From the NCBI RefSeq assembly GCF_037975245.1, contig NC_092568.1, positions 36,547,001-36,611,000 on the forward strand: 64,000 nt of DNA, in the 5' to 3' direction. The notes under the pieces were generated by a model that did no database searches, was not told the origin of the DNA, and worked only from the letters and a program-made list of their open reading frames with translations. Origin of the DNA: Apostichopus japonicus (Eukaryota; Echinodermata; Holothuroidea; Aspidochirotida; Stichopodidae). Shown here piece by piece: positions 1-11,714 of this stretch. Position 1 is the first letter of the stretch; each line of letters starts with the position of its first letter. The position numbers and the translations under genes are program-made.

Positions 1-3000
1 AGAGAAAGGAGAAGAGAACCATTGGTATATCTTTTGGAGGATACTAAATTAAAGAAGGAATTCTAAGAGGATACTAAGTCGACACCTGAAAACGCTTTAC
101 TCAATTAGTAGATAGTGATGCGAATTATTTCAAAAAGTATAGGTTAAAGTTTATAAAGTAATATTTAGCATACACCGAAGCAAACTTCAAGCATTCCATG
201 CCATGCAGATTCCAATAAGAAATTCCGATATCCCAAAATCCAACATCATTGCTTCTCCGACCCGGCCCCCCCCTCCCCCACCTTATCCCCAAGAAGGTGA
301 TGTTACAGCATGTGAATTTAACTGACCAGACAGACATATTTGAAAAGGGCCGGAACGGGCATTAATACGTATTCCATATCCGAACAGACCGACAGGCCCA
401 GAAGACAAGAAGAGAAACATGGAAAAAAAAGAAAAAAAGAAGACTTCATCCACGTTTTTGTTGAGGGTTGAACAATCGGCCAATGAACCGCGTAGAATAA
501 CAACATGAAACATTGCAAAACAGAATCTGATGATCCATACCCCTTGTCCGTATTAATATGCCATACAAACATTGCGAGAAGGCTACCTTAACTTCCTGAA
601 GATGGTTATGACTGTGCCGTGAGTCAGCTCAGGACGTCTATACGCTAATCGGAGGAAACTCCAACCCTTTGCACTTGTCAAACCAAGTTTCCTGCATTGT
701 ATTCTACCCGGCAGGTCAACGAAAAGAAAAAATTAAATCTCGACAAAATATTGCACTAAAAAGTAAGGCGAAAAACCAGCAATTTCAACGAAGAAACAAA
801 GAAAAAAATGGCCTTGCCAGTGAAATGAAATAGAAAGGGGGGGGGGGGAAGTGAAAAAGAAAGAGAAATGGGAAGAAAGAAAATTCTCTCTTTTTTGAGG
901 GTTTTCTTCCAAAGTATTTTTGGGGGAAAGAGACAAAAAGGTGAAGAGGGCGACAGTACAAGAGGAGAAGGACGATTTATAAATAGACAAACCTTTTTTC
1001 GGCAGAATTAATTAATTCCCCACCTCAATCTCACACTTTTGAAGAGGTTGATCTAAAGTTTATGTCAAAGAGGAGGGGATAGGCAAGTGGCTTCAATTAA
1101 AGGGAATTATGCCAAAGGAAGGATTTGTCAGAGCTTTAAAGGTTAGACATTTTCACAAGGGATGAACCTACACAAAGATTCTCATGTCTGCGTGACAGAA
1201 AGGATTTCAGTACTCGTTAGACTCAACAGAGAAGAAAGGTTCCATGAAACTGCCAAATATAGTTCAAACAGAGGTCAAGGCTATAAATAAGAAGACCGAA
1301 TACGGGCTTTCACCCGGACAAAATTCTCAGGTCAATATCCTTTTCATTACAGTCTTGTGGAAAGTGCAACTGTGGAATTTTTTTTTTACGCCAAGCTCAC
1401 CTGTTTCCCAATTTCTCCAATCATCTCCACTCCCCCTCCCCCCCCCCCCAAAGGGATGACTCCTTACCTCCCCGAATTTTCAAATATGAATGTAATGAAT
1501 GGCATTGTCAAACAGAACAGAAACTGCCCTTTCGAAAGTTCAATAATATAGTATACTTCATAATACAAACACAAAACTATAGTGGACTTCGTTTGCACTT
1601 TTTGTTTCTTTTTTGAAATTTGGTGCAAAGTTACCCCTTTAAACTCCCTCACCTCACCAGACAAACAAGCTCCAGTTTGTACTTTACATCACCAAATGAT
1701 GGCTTAATCCTCCATCTCTTTCTAACTGTCGTTCTTATATCTACTTCCTAAACACTTTCTTTTATTTTCCACGAGGACCCCTAAATCCTGATTAATTAGC
1801 CTCGTTTGAAAGCACTCGATATTCATACGACTGCAAAAACGACACCACATGATGAGAACTTCCAATGTTATGGAAGAAATATCCCCATGACACTAAGGAG
1901 ATTGTTCATTTGCATTTCGACTTTCCTCCCCCCCCCCCCTTACTTAACCCCATCTCTTTCCCTCTTTCTATCTACTTATAGGCCATGGTCACTTAATAGT
2001 GACAACATAAACTGGTCATTTTAAGTTATCAAATTTGAATCCTCTCCACCCCCCCCCCCAACTTTCGTTGAAAACCAAGAGCCACTCGGCAGCTTTGTAA
2101 CCGATAGTTTTGTAAGTGGAGACAACACTTCACGTGCTCAGGGCAAATCTGTAAGCAAACGCCGCTGCTCAAACTTTTGGCATCTATATAAATGCAAATT
2201 TTGACAGCTTTGAAGTACCCTGCATACTCACGAATTCATACCTTTTGTTCGCCACTGTAAGTTCATCCAGGAAGCTGGAAATGTAGCCGTCTCCTCTGAC
2301 AGCAAAACGATACCAACAGATATCAAAATATTACCCCAAAATGTATGCATGAGCTTTCTCAGGACTCATCAAGTCTCGGTTACGTTTCTTTTACATCTCG
2401 GCTTCTCTCTCTCTCTCTTGCAATTTTTTTTTCTTTCCAGTTTTTGTATCTCTCTTTTTTTTTGGTTTTGTATCTATTTTCTTTTCCATTTTTTAATTTT
2501 TTTTTATCTCCACCGCCCCCCCCCCCTCGTAGGTGGGATTATGAAGTGCTTCTGAGTGTATGTGTGTGTTTGTGGTTTGGCATAAATTTAGGAACGACGG
2601 CCTTTGAGGGTGCTCATGTACGACGAAGACGAAGCTTTCGTCGTTCGAGGGATAGATTTTAGTTGCGAGATGAGAATTAAATGGAACAGCCATCTATATT
2701 AATACTGTCATAAAAAGAAATTCAAAGACACACATTTTTTTGGCTAAATCTCCTCTTTTTTTTTTTTTCCTAATCCGTTCGGCATAAAAATTCGGTCACA
2801 GTCCAAAAACTTAATATGAGGAATTCAAGAACAAATAATCTCATGTTTTCTAGATGTCGTATTAACAAACTTTGGCAGGGATAAAATTTAATACGAATTT
2901 GGGGCATCATGACAGTTTCGCACATTTTAAGTTTGAATAAATGAATTCTAAGCGACATTATTTTGATAAGTATTCATAGTGATATTGGATGGCAAATATA

Positions 3001-3175
3001 CATTGGTCACGTAAACATATCCATAACGAATATCATTTATTTAATATGATATGACGTAATATCAACAATCTGGCCCATATTCATTGATCATATTTAACAT
3101 GTTCGACTGAACCTATGAAGCTTTTAAGTGCTGGATTTAATATTATAATATTTTCACAATAAATCCGTAATAAAT

Positions 3176-3198
3176 CATATATATATATATATATATAT
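3176..3198. repeat. AT dinucleotide microsatellite
   Basis: An uninterrupted AT run of about 11 repeats. Confidence 0.9.
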
Positions 3199-4196
3199 TT
3201 ATTGATATCCTTCTTGGTCATATCTTGTATAAAAAACAACCAACAAAATCGAGTATAAACATTATTTATGTAAACTTTTGCAGGTGAACATTTTACAAAG
3301 AAAACCGTTCCATTTCCTAGTTGCAATCACTCTCGTCAGTCAGTGTCTTTTATTGTTCTTGTATTATATATTTTTTCCCTACCGTAATAAAAGCCCCCTT
3401 GATTACACTGTGCTTCTAATGAGGATCTATATCGAAACTACCCAAACAAATCCACTGTATAAAATGACGACTCGTTATAGTTTACCATATAAAACGGCAT
3501 AAATCCGTCACCACTGCCCCACCATTTCCTTGCAAGAGAAAGATTAAAACTGTTCTGTTTATCCCATTTCGCTGCTGGGTAATGAAGTTCGCGGAATAGC
3601 TTTTACGGTGACAACCCACGATTCAGTGGACGCTGGTTATGATGGAATTGGCCTCAATTTTAACGTCCCCCCTTGCACACACCTTCTGCCACTGTTATTA
3701 CTGAGCCAATTTTTCTTCCTTCCCCCTTTTTATTTATTTTTTATGTTTCTCATTTCTTTGCTGTTTTTGTTATAACACCAGTCCTTCTAAACTCTTACCT
3801 CTAGTAGAAGCAGTTTTCCACAAATATAAATGATGGCTTGTGATAAATATCAAAATTTGTGTTAGTTCTGATTAAGTTGAATCCATAAAGGAATCCTATT
3901 GCCTAACAGTCCTTCTTCAACTACTGCTGGCTACGATTAATCAACTTGATTCCATTTCAGGAATTGTAAACATAGGTCGGACATTACATCACTATCACGG
4001 TAGAACCTTTTCAAGGGAATCTGAAGGAGGTGTACGCCAAGACAAAGAAAGTCATCAATATCGATATCACAGAGGAGGTTAGAGCACCGGGAGACGCTAT
4101 GTTGTGATGGGAGTGCAAATTTGTAAGGAGAAGCTTAATTAAGAAGGTCTGTCCAAAACAAAATGGCCATTGAAACTTGTGATACACTGACAAATT

Positions 4197-4236
4197 TAAT
4201 CAATCAATCAAACATTCATTCATTCATTCAATCACT
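4197..4236. repeat. ATCA/ATTC tetranucleotide repeat
   Basis: AATC units pass into CATT units within 40 nt, the same kind of composition as the array at 10774. Confidence 0.85.
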
Positions 4237-6430
4237 CACCAGGTTACATACAGTGTAGGAAGTGAACTTAAGTGCATTTCTGTTTTTAACCAAACTCTGA
4301 GAAGATCATACTTGTACAAACTAAATAATTAGTTAACATTATTTGAACAAAATTCATCCAAAGAAAAGTTATTTTGTTTTTTTCTTGTGCAAAAATAACA
4401 TATAACTATTAAAAAAAAAATATCAAGTTCTACACAATTGCCTTTTTTTTGGAGCTATGTTTCTTTGAAAGTAACTTCATAATTTCAATCCTTTCTGGAC
4501 CTTGACAGTTCCTCAGTCAATCTGTTTTTGGGGAGTTTTTTATTAATTTTTTTTATTTTTGTTCTTTGGGTGAGTGGAATTTCTAAGCCATTCTCCCAAC
4601 AATTTTGAAAATAAACGAAGCCTCAACTCTTCCCCGATCGGATTTCACCACAGAAGCAAAAGAGAAAACATTTTTCACTAATGACTTATCAAAGTCCATG
4701 ACGACGATTCTGTTTTAGATTTATATGAATTCTCCGAGTCTGTTTCAAAAGACAAAGTATCTTTCATCATTTGACCTCTCTGCGATAGACCTCTCCAACT
4801 CAAACATTTCTGAAAATTTTATTTGTTTCCTTTGCTTTTTTTTCCAAGTGTTTTGCAAATAATAAGTTTGGGGAAAACATGCTTTTTTAAATCTACAACT
4901 TTGCTGCTATACAAGGATGAGGTCTGCCCTGATCAAACTGCCTAACTTTTCAAATAGTCATTACCAAAGAAATGTTCTGTTGCTTTTTTTTCGTTTTTTT
5001 TCTTTTTTAAAAGTTTTATCAACTTTTTTCTTTGGCATACCCCCATCATCCCACCAAGTCCCTGATAAATGTCAGCTATCACGTTGAATTCATAAATATT
5101 TCACGCTTGAAGAGCGCTCTTCAAACTGTCTCTCAGCAGTTTGCAACAATCAATAAAGGCTTGAAGCTGTCGTTCAATAATAGCCTTTGCCATATTACTC
5201 CCCGGGAACGCATTTTCAAAGATACTATCTAACCGAAGGCTCTCTCTCTCTCCGATTCTTTACTCTAATGAGACGAAAGGAACACGCTGACTCTTTGGAC
5301 GGAAATAGCCCCCCAGAGCAATTCTCTGGTCGTACAATTAAACTTTGTTCTCCGTAAATCTGTGTAAGCTGCTTACGGTGAGTTAAAAACGCTTTAAGAG
5401 AGCGATATGCAAACGGTAATCGTTAGTTACTATTACTATATTTCTCGTCTCATAGCCTTAAAATCTTTTCCCACGAATAGAGATTTCTCTCATATACTGA
5501 TGGTTTTCCTTTTTATTTTTTAATTTTCTTGCTCTTTACACCATCCTTGAGCACGCGAATCACTCTTACTTAAAGGAGAGAAAAAAAGAAAAAAAGAGAG
5601 AAGAAAATTGAGCGAATGCCAGAGAACAAATCACTGCTCAAAAAAAAAGAAAAAAAACGATGGCGGGTTTCACTAGTCATTTTTTTTCGAGAGACTGGGA
5701 GAGATTCCTCTCTCGACGACTCTCATCTCTGAATTGCGTCCATAAAAGCCAACATTGCTTTATAAGCCGAGATTTCCATAAAAAATTGTAGAAGCCCATC
5801 ATGAAATTTGATTCGGGTTTTCGTCTGGATGGAGTTGTCATTAGAACTCCCCAATTCAAGCCATCCATCAATTCTGACATGCGATGACTAGGATATGAGA
5901 TTCTGTCTGTAACTGATATTCAAAGAAGAGTGTGTGCACACTACTGGTTTAGGTCACTCACTAACTATATACACAATCTATACACTAGGAGGACAGGACA
6001 ACGAGGAAGGAAAAAAAAAAACTGATGTTAAAAACGGCACTTCATCTGAGCCTCGGATCGGTAGATTCTATGCTATAGTATGTGGGCCCCTATGCCGAAT
6101 GTTTTCTACAACAATGCAAAATAATGCAAGAAATGATGTTATGATTTTCCAGCGGTGCTTAATTACAGGGTTAAGGGTTGATAAACAAATGGGATTTAAC
6201 ATATTAAAAAAACATGGAAAGTTTGCCAATTTAAAAGGCTTTAAAATCGGTCCTTAGATCGTGAGCTGAACATATGCAACTTTTTTTTAATAGGATGACA
6301 TGTGTATACAGAATCCAGATGATGGAACTACAGTGCACATGCAGGCAGGTATGAGTGTAACTAAGGAACCCAGCTCACCAATTGTATAAAATGACTCTAG
6401 ACACTGCAGGCTTTAGAACAGATTCATTGT

Positions 6431-6692
6431 GGAATCTATATACTACCAACAGTATAAAGCTATCAGTAATACTGGCAGAGGTATCTGCAAAACAATATTA
6501 TCTACATTATGAACACTATAAAGCTATCAGTAAGACAGCGTGGAGATGGAACAGCATAACAATGTAATCTACATTATCAACAGTATAAAGCTATCAGTAA
6601 TACTGGGAGATGTAACTACTGAATCTACATTACCGACAGTATAAAAGCTATCAGCAATACTGAAGGATGTAACAGCATTAACTATGGAATCT
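6431..6692. repeat. Minisatellite, about four copies of a 56-67-nt unit
   Basis: The core AGTATAAAGCTATCAG, or a close variant, occurs at about 6451, 6515, 6582 and 6638. It is followed each time by TAATACTG or a variant and then AATCTACATTA. The copies are diverged by indels. Short open frames across it have no meaning. Confidence 0.85.
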
Positions 6693-6798
6693 TGACCAGA
6701 TAAGAAGAGAAAAATGTCATTTATGGCTCCCTGACCTGACTATATATTTCTTGTTGGCTGCATGTTAGTGTGACTACCCTATCCAGATCACCTATAAA

Positions 6799-6958
6799 AT
6801 ACTATCACTAGCATTGATCCTGTAGACCCCAATGTCAGCTATATAGGGCTATAATACTATCCCTAGCATTGATCCTGTATACCCCAATGTCAACTATGTA
6901 GAGCTACAATCACTAGCATTGATCTTGTAGACCCCAATGTTAGCTACATACAGCTACT
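6799..6958. repeat. Minisatellite, three copies of a 50-55-nt unit
   Basis: CTAGCATTGATCCTGTA followed by CCCCAATGT(C/T)A and CTATGTAG-like sequence starts at about 6808, 6863 and 6913. It lies only about 100 nt beyond the preceding minisatellite but has a different unit. Confidence 0.85.
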
Positions 6959-8642
6959 GACACCTAACTGGCTAGCATACACATGGACCACTCCAACATT
7001 TTCAAATCATTTCTCCACAGATATATGTATATATATATATAACTTATCAATGTTTCAACCAGTTCTAGTTTATCTCTCTCATTTTTTTTTTTTATAACGA
7101 ACTGTGAATAACTTCAAGCCTGATGAATTCATTACTGCAGTAATTTTGATCTCGGCGGCGATACTTTTTATCAATCATACCAAATCTAATTTTTCTCCAA
7201 GATCACTGATCTATGACTCTGTATAGCTTTGTCTATGTATTACACACAAAAGCCATTCCCAATCTCTCTCTCTATCTCCCTCTCTCTGCCATGGTTATAT
7301 GTTCTCTTCCAGATGGAAACATCATCATCAACATCGTCACATGCTCTCAAATGCTAGAAAGCCAATTATTTCATGAAGTAATAAGTAACCCAAGATCAAC
7401 TAATATTCTGCTTTATATCAAGTCAACATTTATCCATTTTTTCTTTTGAGTGTATGCAGGTTAATGCCTGTTTTTGACATCATAAACATTCATATCATTG
7501 AAAATGTATAGAAAAGATATTAAGATAAATTGATGTTTCCATGAAAAGATGAAGATGACATGATACCCTTCTGTTAAGAGACCTCACCTTCATCTCAATT
7601 TATTTCTACCCTTCATCTCCCTTTTCCATGTGAATCCATCTATAATTCCTCTGCCTCTTTCCTCTCCCTCCCCTGAATCTTTTACTCTACTAGCTACCAT
7701 GGTTATTTCCTTACCCTCTCCATCAAACAGACACATGAATATCCCTATGATGAAGGTTGCTTTTCTTCTTTCCTCAACCTGAGAGAAACTTTGGGGGGGG
7801 GATAATTTTCACAAACAAGTCTTTTGTTTATATGGTAATTGCATTAGCAACTGCAAACAGCTTCACCTCCCTTGACCTCAAACCATGGAGTCAGGTTAAG
7901 GTTAATTTTAGGTGCATTCTTCCAGAAGAAGGGATTCTACAGAAAGGGGGAAAAAAGCCGCCCAGTTCTACGACCTTTAACCCAATGAACAGCTTATCAG
8001 GGAAAGGTGACCTTTTTGACTCAAATGCCTGGCACTGGTTTGAAATATGATCTTACAAGAATACCTTGCGGTTGTACAAGCATGACAAGTCTTAGCTCCA
8101 GAATTACCTGGCGGCTGCTAATGCTGTATAAAAGTCTCTCTCACACTTCCTCTCTATGAACTCTCTTCTCTCGCTTTTTTCTCTCTCTCTTTGGTACTTG
8201 CCAGTTAGATTTACCAGAAAATTACAACTAAATCAAAGAAAGGATAGCGGATACCAACCCTTAAAACTATGGCACCCTTTTGCCCAGAAAACAAACTTTT
8301 GCTCCAACAAATGAAATGTTCCAAACAAATGGTTAAAAATGTATGTCAGACTTTTTTGAAGAATTTGACTATTCAACAATGAATAGGACTACATCAAGTA
8401 CGTAACTTACAAAGAAAGCCCTGCTCCCCCCCCACACTTCCTCCTTTAATGCATTCCCCCACCAACATCAGAAAAAAACCATACAAAAAACAGTAAAGCT
8501 GCTTCAGAATAATTTACTCTGCAACATATTTAACACTTAACTTTCACCAAAGCATCAACTTGAAGAAAATGAGCTGAGGGAATTATTCATGTTTCCCTAT
8601 TTTTTGGTCACAAGCCATAATTAATATCTAACTCCGCTAGAT

Positions 8643-8665
8643 TTACCACTCCCATGGAGTGGTAA
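8643..8665. repeat. Perfect 10-bp inverted repeat with 3-nt loop
   Basis: TTACCACTCC and GGAGTGGTAA flank the loop CAT. Function unknown. Confidence 0.8.
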
Positions 8666-10773
8666 GGGAACCTTTAATTAAAATTATAAAAGTCGTGCGA
8701 AAAGTACAGGGAAATATTTGGTTCATACCAGTCCATATCATTATCAAGTCCATGTGAATTTTACACTAAATCTGCCAAATAAAATCGCAAAAATTTGAAC
8801 ATCAAAGTTCAAACTAAGGTAGCTTTCAAAGAATTTTTCCTTTGTTGCTGTTCTTTTTTTTTTCCTGTTTTGTATTTGGCCAACTGAGTGCTAATTACTT
8901 CATTTAATTCCATAAAAAAAAGTGTGGTTTCTAGACACTTCAAACTATCGTCATTTAATCATGTGCAAAACGAAACAAAATCGAAATCAAAATAATTTTT
9001 TGTTAATTTATTTCATCTCAATTATTTCATAATAATGAAGGGTGACATTTTAGGGCCTAAAATAACCGCATTTTCCATGATATGATAGCTCAGCTAACTA
9101 CAGTACAGAAAATTTAGTGTCAAATCAACATGCCGGCTACTATTAGGTGTCTAGAATGTCTACTAAGATCATATCTCTTTTTCTCATTTTGTCTAAAAAG
9201 TTAATACCAAGTACAAAAGAGAGCTTATCCATCATAGCCCACTGTGCAAACATAAACATAAATAATAAATGATATGAATAAATCAATAAATATAAGAAAA
9301 ATAGCAAATATGCGCAATAAATTTCAAACCAATGGTTTGCATTATTTGGGGCCTCACTCCTTCAATAGTGATCGAGCTATCAAGTTTGTGACTTGTTCTT
9401 CAAGCGGTACACAGACCACCAATTCCATGTGCTTCAAATACAAGATTCTGAAAGGGAGCTGCTCTTGTAGAAGTAGTAGCTAGTACATGATTCACCAATT
9501 AAAGCTGGAAATTCTTAACATTACAATTTCCTGAATAAGCCTCCATTGTAACAGTGTTCTGGGTAATTTATGTTGTTGGGTGATAGTACTGGCAATAGAA
9601 GGACATTGGAAGTTCAAGTGGGGGCAGGCAAGTATCATAAATATAATATAAACACCAAATGTTGTTGTCTTGGGTAGGGACATGCAGATAAGGGATCTGT
9701 ATGTCTGCAGCCAATGTATCCAACATAAAGGGGCATGTTGTTTTTTTAATGTTGTTGTTCTTAATTGTTACGTTACATAAGGAAGACACCAGGGCACTGG
9801 CAGTGAAAAATTATTTCTGTAGTCATTTCCTGAGACAGAGTGTAAACCCAGGGGTATATACAGCACAACATTGCAGCAACATAAATTACAATAATATTAT
9901 CGACTAGAGCTATTGTACTTTTCCTATCGGGGAGGGGGGTGGGGGAGAGGTGAAGAGGGAAGGGACCACAAACTTTCTCTCAGTTACATTGCTTTTAAAG
10001 TTCAAGACACTCTAGTCACATGTGACTCTTTACAACACTGTTGGTTCAAAGCACTTGCAGAAATCAAGCACGTTTCACCTCTGAGCATCTAAATTTAAGA
10101 TGGAAATGATTAATTTAGGGGAAATGAGTCTGCAAACTTCAGACCCAAATCTTCATTTTAATACGGACTGTCAAAATGAATTTAAATAAAATCAGGTCAT
10201 CTTTCTCTTTTTTTCTTTTTTTTGGGGTCAAACACAAGGATTTGGGTTGTGTGACTGTTAATCTTCATTATGTCTCTCTCCCTCTCTCAATGTTGTGAAG
10301 TTAAAAGGGGTCAGCATAAATAGAACTATAACCACCACACCCCAGTCACACTCCTGTTACACTCAGTCTTTTTGTCTTTCCTTTTTTTGTCTGTATTTTC
10401 TACATCAACTTTATCACAGCATGTAACATCAAAGCTGCATTTACTCAATTTGAAGTATCATCTCGGTTTCTTAATAATACTGTAACCCAGTGATTCCTCG
10501 TTTACCAGCCGATAACGCAGTCGCTCTAGTATATGTACCCTCCACACATGTACACCTCTGAGACTCTCACATAGTTGACCCAGTGACATGAATCCCAGAA
10601 GAATGGCAGAATTGAATCTAGCACACAGCATCCCTCCTTCCAGAAGGATCAGATTTTAGGTCATTAACATATTTTCATGTCTCTAACCAGTTTCTGAACT
10701 TCACCACTACAAATGGTTTTCATCTACAAAGCAGGCCAGTTGATAAAGTTTGATAAAACAAGATGGCAGCTAG

Positions 10774-10887
10774 TTCATTCATTCATTCAAGCATGCATGA
10801 ATTCATCCATCCATCCATCCATCCATTCATCCATCCATTCATCCATCCATTCATTCATTCATTCATTCATTCATTCATCCATTCATC
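10774..10887. repeat. ATTC/ATCC tetranucleotide microsatellite
   Basis: Alternating blocks of ATTC and ATCC, with a short interruption at about 10790-10800. It translates to His/Ser/Ile-rich peptide in the plus strand and creates a spurious 213-codon frame starting at 10763. Confidence 0.95.
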
Positions 10888-11449
10888 TGTCATGATTTTT
10901 CAACCTCATACTACCGCTGTTTTACAATGGCATTTTGGTCCAATTGAAATGAACATTTCCAAGATACACAATACCAGAACTAAGCCACAGAATAGAACTA
11001 CAAAGATAGTATTGAAATTAGAGAGAAAGAGAAACATGTGTAATAAGGCTGAGTACAACATTAGTACAATTTCTGATCCATGGGGGGGGGGGGGGGTGAA
11101 GATAGAGGTGGATGGTAGAGACCAACGAAGGCTAACAGGACAGAGGAATGGGTCTATTTCCCATTCCAGCTTTAGGCAAGCCTCCTTTAATAGACATGAG
11201 TATAGGAATGAAACATTAAATGAAACAATAACTCAGAAAGTAGTAATATTATTCCCTGCTGGTCCTGCCCTGTCACCCAAAATGTCCCCCTCCCCCCCCC
11301 CCCAAGAAAAAGGCACGACCAAATCAAGATATTTGGCATTGATCTTCAATCTTAAAGCTACTTTCTATAGCTTCTCCTTCCCTACATGTAAACTACACAA
11401 ATAATAGTGGCTTTTGGCTTCCGGTGGTAACTTGACATGTCAATTACTA

Positions 11450-11714
11450 GATGGAGAGCCAAGATGATATAAGTATTGCACCTCTACGGTGGAGTCTTGC
11501 CAGCAACTGACTAACGGGGTTATTGTCAGCTAGATCATCGGCGGGGATTTGCCGAGTTCCCAACTTGAGAGCGTATTTATTATTTCTACCTGCCTCTCGC
11601 ATCATCGCTGACCTACGAGCAGCATGTTCCGGGGTGAAATAAAGCAACATGGTGTCTAATGTGATGACAAACTCATTCTTACCCCATGTTAAGATAACTA
11701 TTCTCTCAGAATAT
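11450..11714 (-). other. GC-richer block with a strong minus-strand splice acceptor; possible alternative terminal exon or conserved element
   Basis: On the minus strand a long C/T tract ends in CCTTGCAG (11715-11720), a good acceptor. The following frame beginning YSERIVIL stays open for about 87 codons and includes EHAARRSAMMREAGR and NNPVSQLLARLHRRG. I do not recognise it, and that frame cannot follow exon A, which ends in phase 1. Spliced after exon A in the proper phase, this block would instead add five residues (DILRE) and a TAG stop at 11698-11700, with an AATAAA at 11576-11581. That would give a Meis protein without a homeodomain. Homeodomain-less Homothorax and Meis isoforms are known in other animals. 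Equally, the block may simply be a conserved non-coding element. No transcript evidence is available here. Confidence 0.2.

Noticed and set aside
7757-8050. 97-codon plus-strand frame
   Set aside because: Crosses a G homopolymer and TGACCT-type repeat words; no recognisable domain.
10763-11404. 213-codon plus-strand open frame, the longest in the window
   Set aside because: Its first part is translated ATTC/ATCC microsatellite and it also reads through a 15-nt G run; no domain and no plausible splice context.
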